64,000 nucleotides of DNA from Methylopila capsulata. Lineage in GTDB: Bacteria > Pseudomonadota > Alphaproteobacteria > Rhizobiales > Methylopilaceae. The notes beneath the pieces are model-generated. The model saw only the letters and a list, made by a program, of their open reading frames with translations. It was not told where the DNA came from and made no database searches. Positions 63,181 to 64,000 of this stretch are shown piece by piece. The stretch is from contig NZ_JAFBCY010000001.1 in the NCBI RefSeq assembly GCF_016907975.1, positions 558,001-622,000 on the forward strand, written 5' to 3'. Positions within the stretch are counted from its first letter, which is position 1. Every line of letters begins with the position of its first letter. The translations under genes and the position numbers were made by a program.

Positions 63181-64000
63181 CCCTTCGCGACGCTCTCGGC
63201 TGGCTGCTCGTCGGAGCCGCCGCCCTCTACGCCCTCGTGGCCGTTCCCACGGGGGGCGAGCTGACGACCATGATCAACGGCTCGATCTACGCGAGCTACG
63301 CGATCCTCGCGCTCTCGCTCGCGCTGATCTGGGGCTACGCCGGCATCCTCAGCTTCGGGCAAGCCGCGTTCTTCGGCCTCGCGGGCTACGTCTACGCGGT
63401 CGCCGGCCTCAACCTCGAAAGCACCCCGCTTGCGGCCGTGATCGCCGTCGCGGCCGCCGCCGGCTTCGCAGCCCTGCTCGGCTACTTCATGTTCTGGGGA
63501 CGGATCTCGGACGTCTATCTCGGCGTGATCACCCTCACGGTCTCGCTGATCCTCTACCGCTTCATCAACCAGACCGCGGGCGAGGAGTGGACGATCGGCG
63601 CAGCCCCGCTCGGCGGCTTCAACGGCATCCCCTCCACCCCCATCCTCGCGCCGCCGGGCCACCCGGACGAGCCCTTCCTGCCGGAGCAGATCTACGTGCT
63701 CGCGGTCGGCGCACTGCTCGCCTGCTACGTGATCTGCAAACTCGCGATGGCGACGCGCTTCGGCCGGGCGGTGGTCGCGATCCGCGAGAACGAGGGGCGC
63801 GCCGAGCTGCTCGGCTACGACACCCGCCGCTACAAGCTCGGGATCTTCACCCTCGGCGGCGCCATCGCGGGCGTCGGTGGCGTGCTGTTCGCCAACAGCG
63901 TCTTCGTCAGCCCCAACATGTTCAGCCTCCAGACCAACGGGCAGGTGATCATCTGGGTGATCGTCGGCGGGCTCGGCACCTTCGCCGGCCCCGTGATCGG
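63177..64000 (+). CDS. Branched-chain amino acid/urea-type ABC permease (LivM/UrtC), truncated by window
   Basis: The GTG start at 63177 overlaps the upstream stop by four bases and follows CGGAGG. The 274 visible codons encode a LivM/UrtC permease: SYAILALSLALIWGYAGILSFGQAAFFGLAGYVYAV, then AIRENEGRAELLGYDTRRYKLGIFTLGGAIAGVGG and IVGGLGTFAGPVIG. The ATPase genes expected to follow lie outside the window. Confidence 0.93.
   Translation, partial: MTLRDALGWLLVGAAALYALVAVPTGGELTTMINGSIYASYAILALSLALIWGYAGILSFGQAAFFGLAGYVYAVAGLNLESTPLAAVIAVAAAAGFAALLGYFMFWGRISDVYLGVITLTVSLILYRFINQTAGEEWTIGAAPLGGFNGIPSTPILAPPGHPDEPFLPEQIYVLAVGALLACYVICKLAMATRFGRAVVAIRENEGRAELLGYDTRRYKLGIFTLGGAIAGVGGVLFANSVFVSPNMFSLQTNGQVIIWVIVGGLGTFAGPVI

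Overview
The window is a high-GC chromosomal segment from an alphaproteobacterium, most likely of the order Hyphomicrobiales (Rhizobiales). I base this on the clpS-clpA pair, a phasin with a TGCA-rich promoter, the NDUFS4-type complex I accessory subunit, the nadA-nadB-nadC operon with a palindromic operator, the DUF2842 gene beside ctaA, the mfd/sdhE/recG neighbourhood, Tad-type pseudopilin genes and dispersed palindromic intergenic repeats. I cannot name the genus. No rRNA, CRISPR array, integrase or insertion sequence was seen.

Layout. 1-6.9 kb: clpS-clpA (clpA runs off the left edge), phasin, a SPOR-containing D-Ala-D-Ala carboxypeptidase, a membrane J-protein, panC and a DoxX protein. 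7.0-12.5 kb: an accessory-looking locus with two small transferases of the rSAM/selenodomain-associated type and a PhnC/PhnE/PhnD-like importer on the minus strand. Divergent from them is a fusion of a degenerate metallophosphoesterase with a radical SAM enzyme. 12.5-16 kb: an orphan BrnA-like protein, tRNA-Arg(UCU), a deaminase, an acetyltransferase remnant, the complex I subunit, tRNA-Pro(UGG) and a GT61 glycosyltransferase. 16.1-20.6 kb: a DeoR regulator, an APH-fold kinase, a class III aminotransferase-fold enzyme that looks like a phospho-lyase, and an MFS exporter. 21.4-25.2 kb: nadABC. 25.2-37.5 kb: a VapBC module, a ureohydrolase, ctaA, an O-acetylhomoserine sulfhydrylase, rplM-rpsI and assorted single genes. 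37.7-44.7 kb: three TadE/TadG-like genes and an exopolysaccharide export set (BioF2/CelD-like acyltransferase, Wzc-like co-polymerase without a recognisable Walker A, Wza-like lipoprotein). 44.8-54.5 kb: mfd, sdhE, recG, DUF502 and DUF454 membrane proteins and a GGDEF-EAL protein.

54.5-64 kb is the most coherent regulatory system. An AmiC-like cytoplasmic binding protein and an AmiR-like ANTAR antiterminator are followed by hydantoinase/oxoprolinase subunits A and B and a urea/amino-acid-type ABC transporter (the third transporter gene runs off the right edge). Two strong intrinsic terminators, one before amiC and one between amiR and hyuA, are each preceded by a small hairpin with the near-identical loop [A/C]AAGGGA. 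The 3' side of that hairpin overlaps the terminator's 5' arm. This is the layout expected for ligand-gated ANTAR antitermination acting twice in one operon.

The candidates for undescribed biology are this double attenuator and the 7-12.5 kb locus. In the latter, the phosphoesterase half has lost several expected metal ligands and is joined to a radical SAM enzyme next to an oxyanion-type importer and two sugar-transferase-like enzymes.
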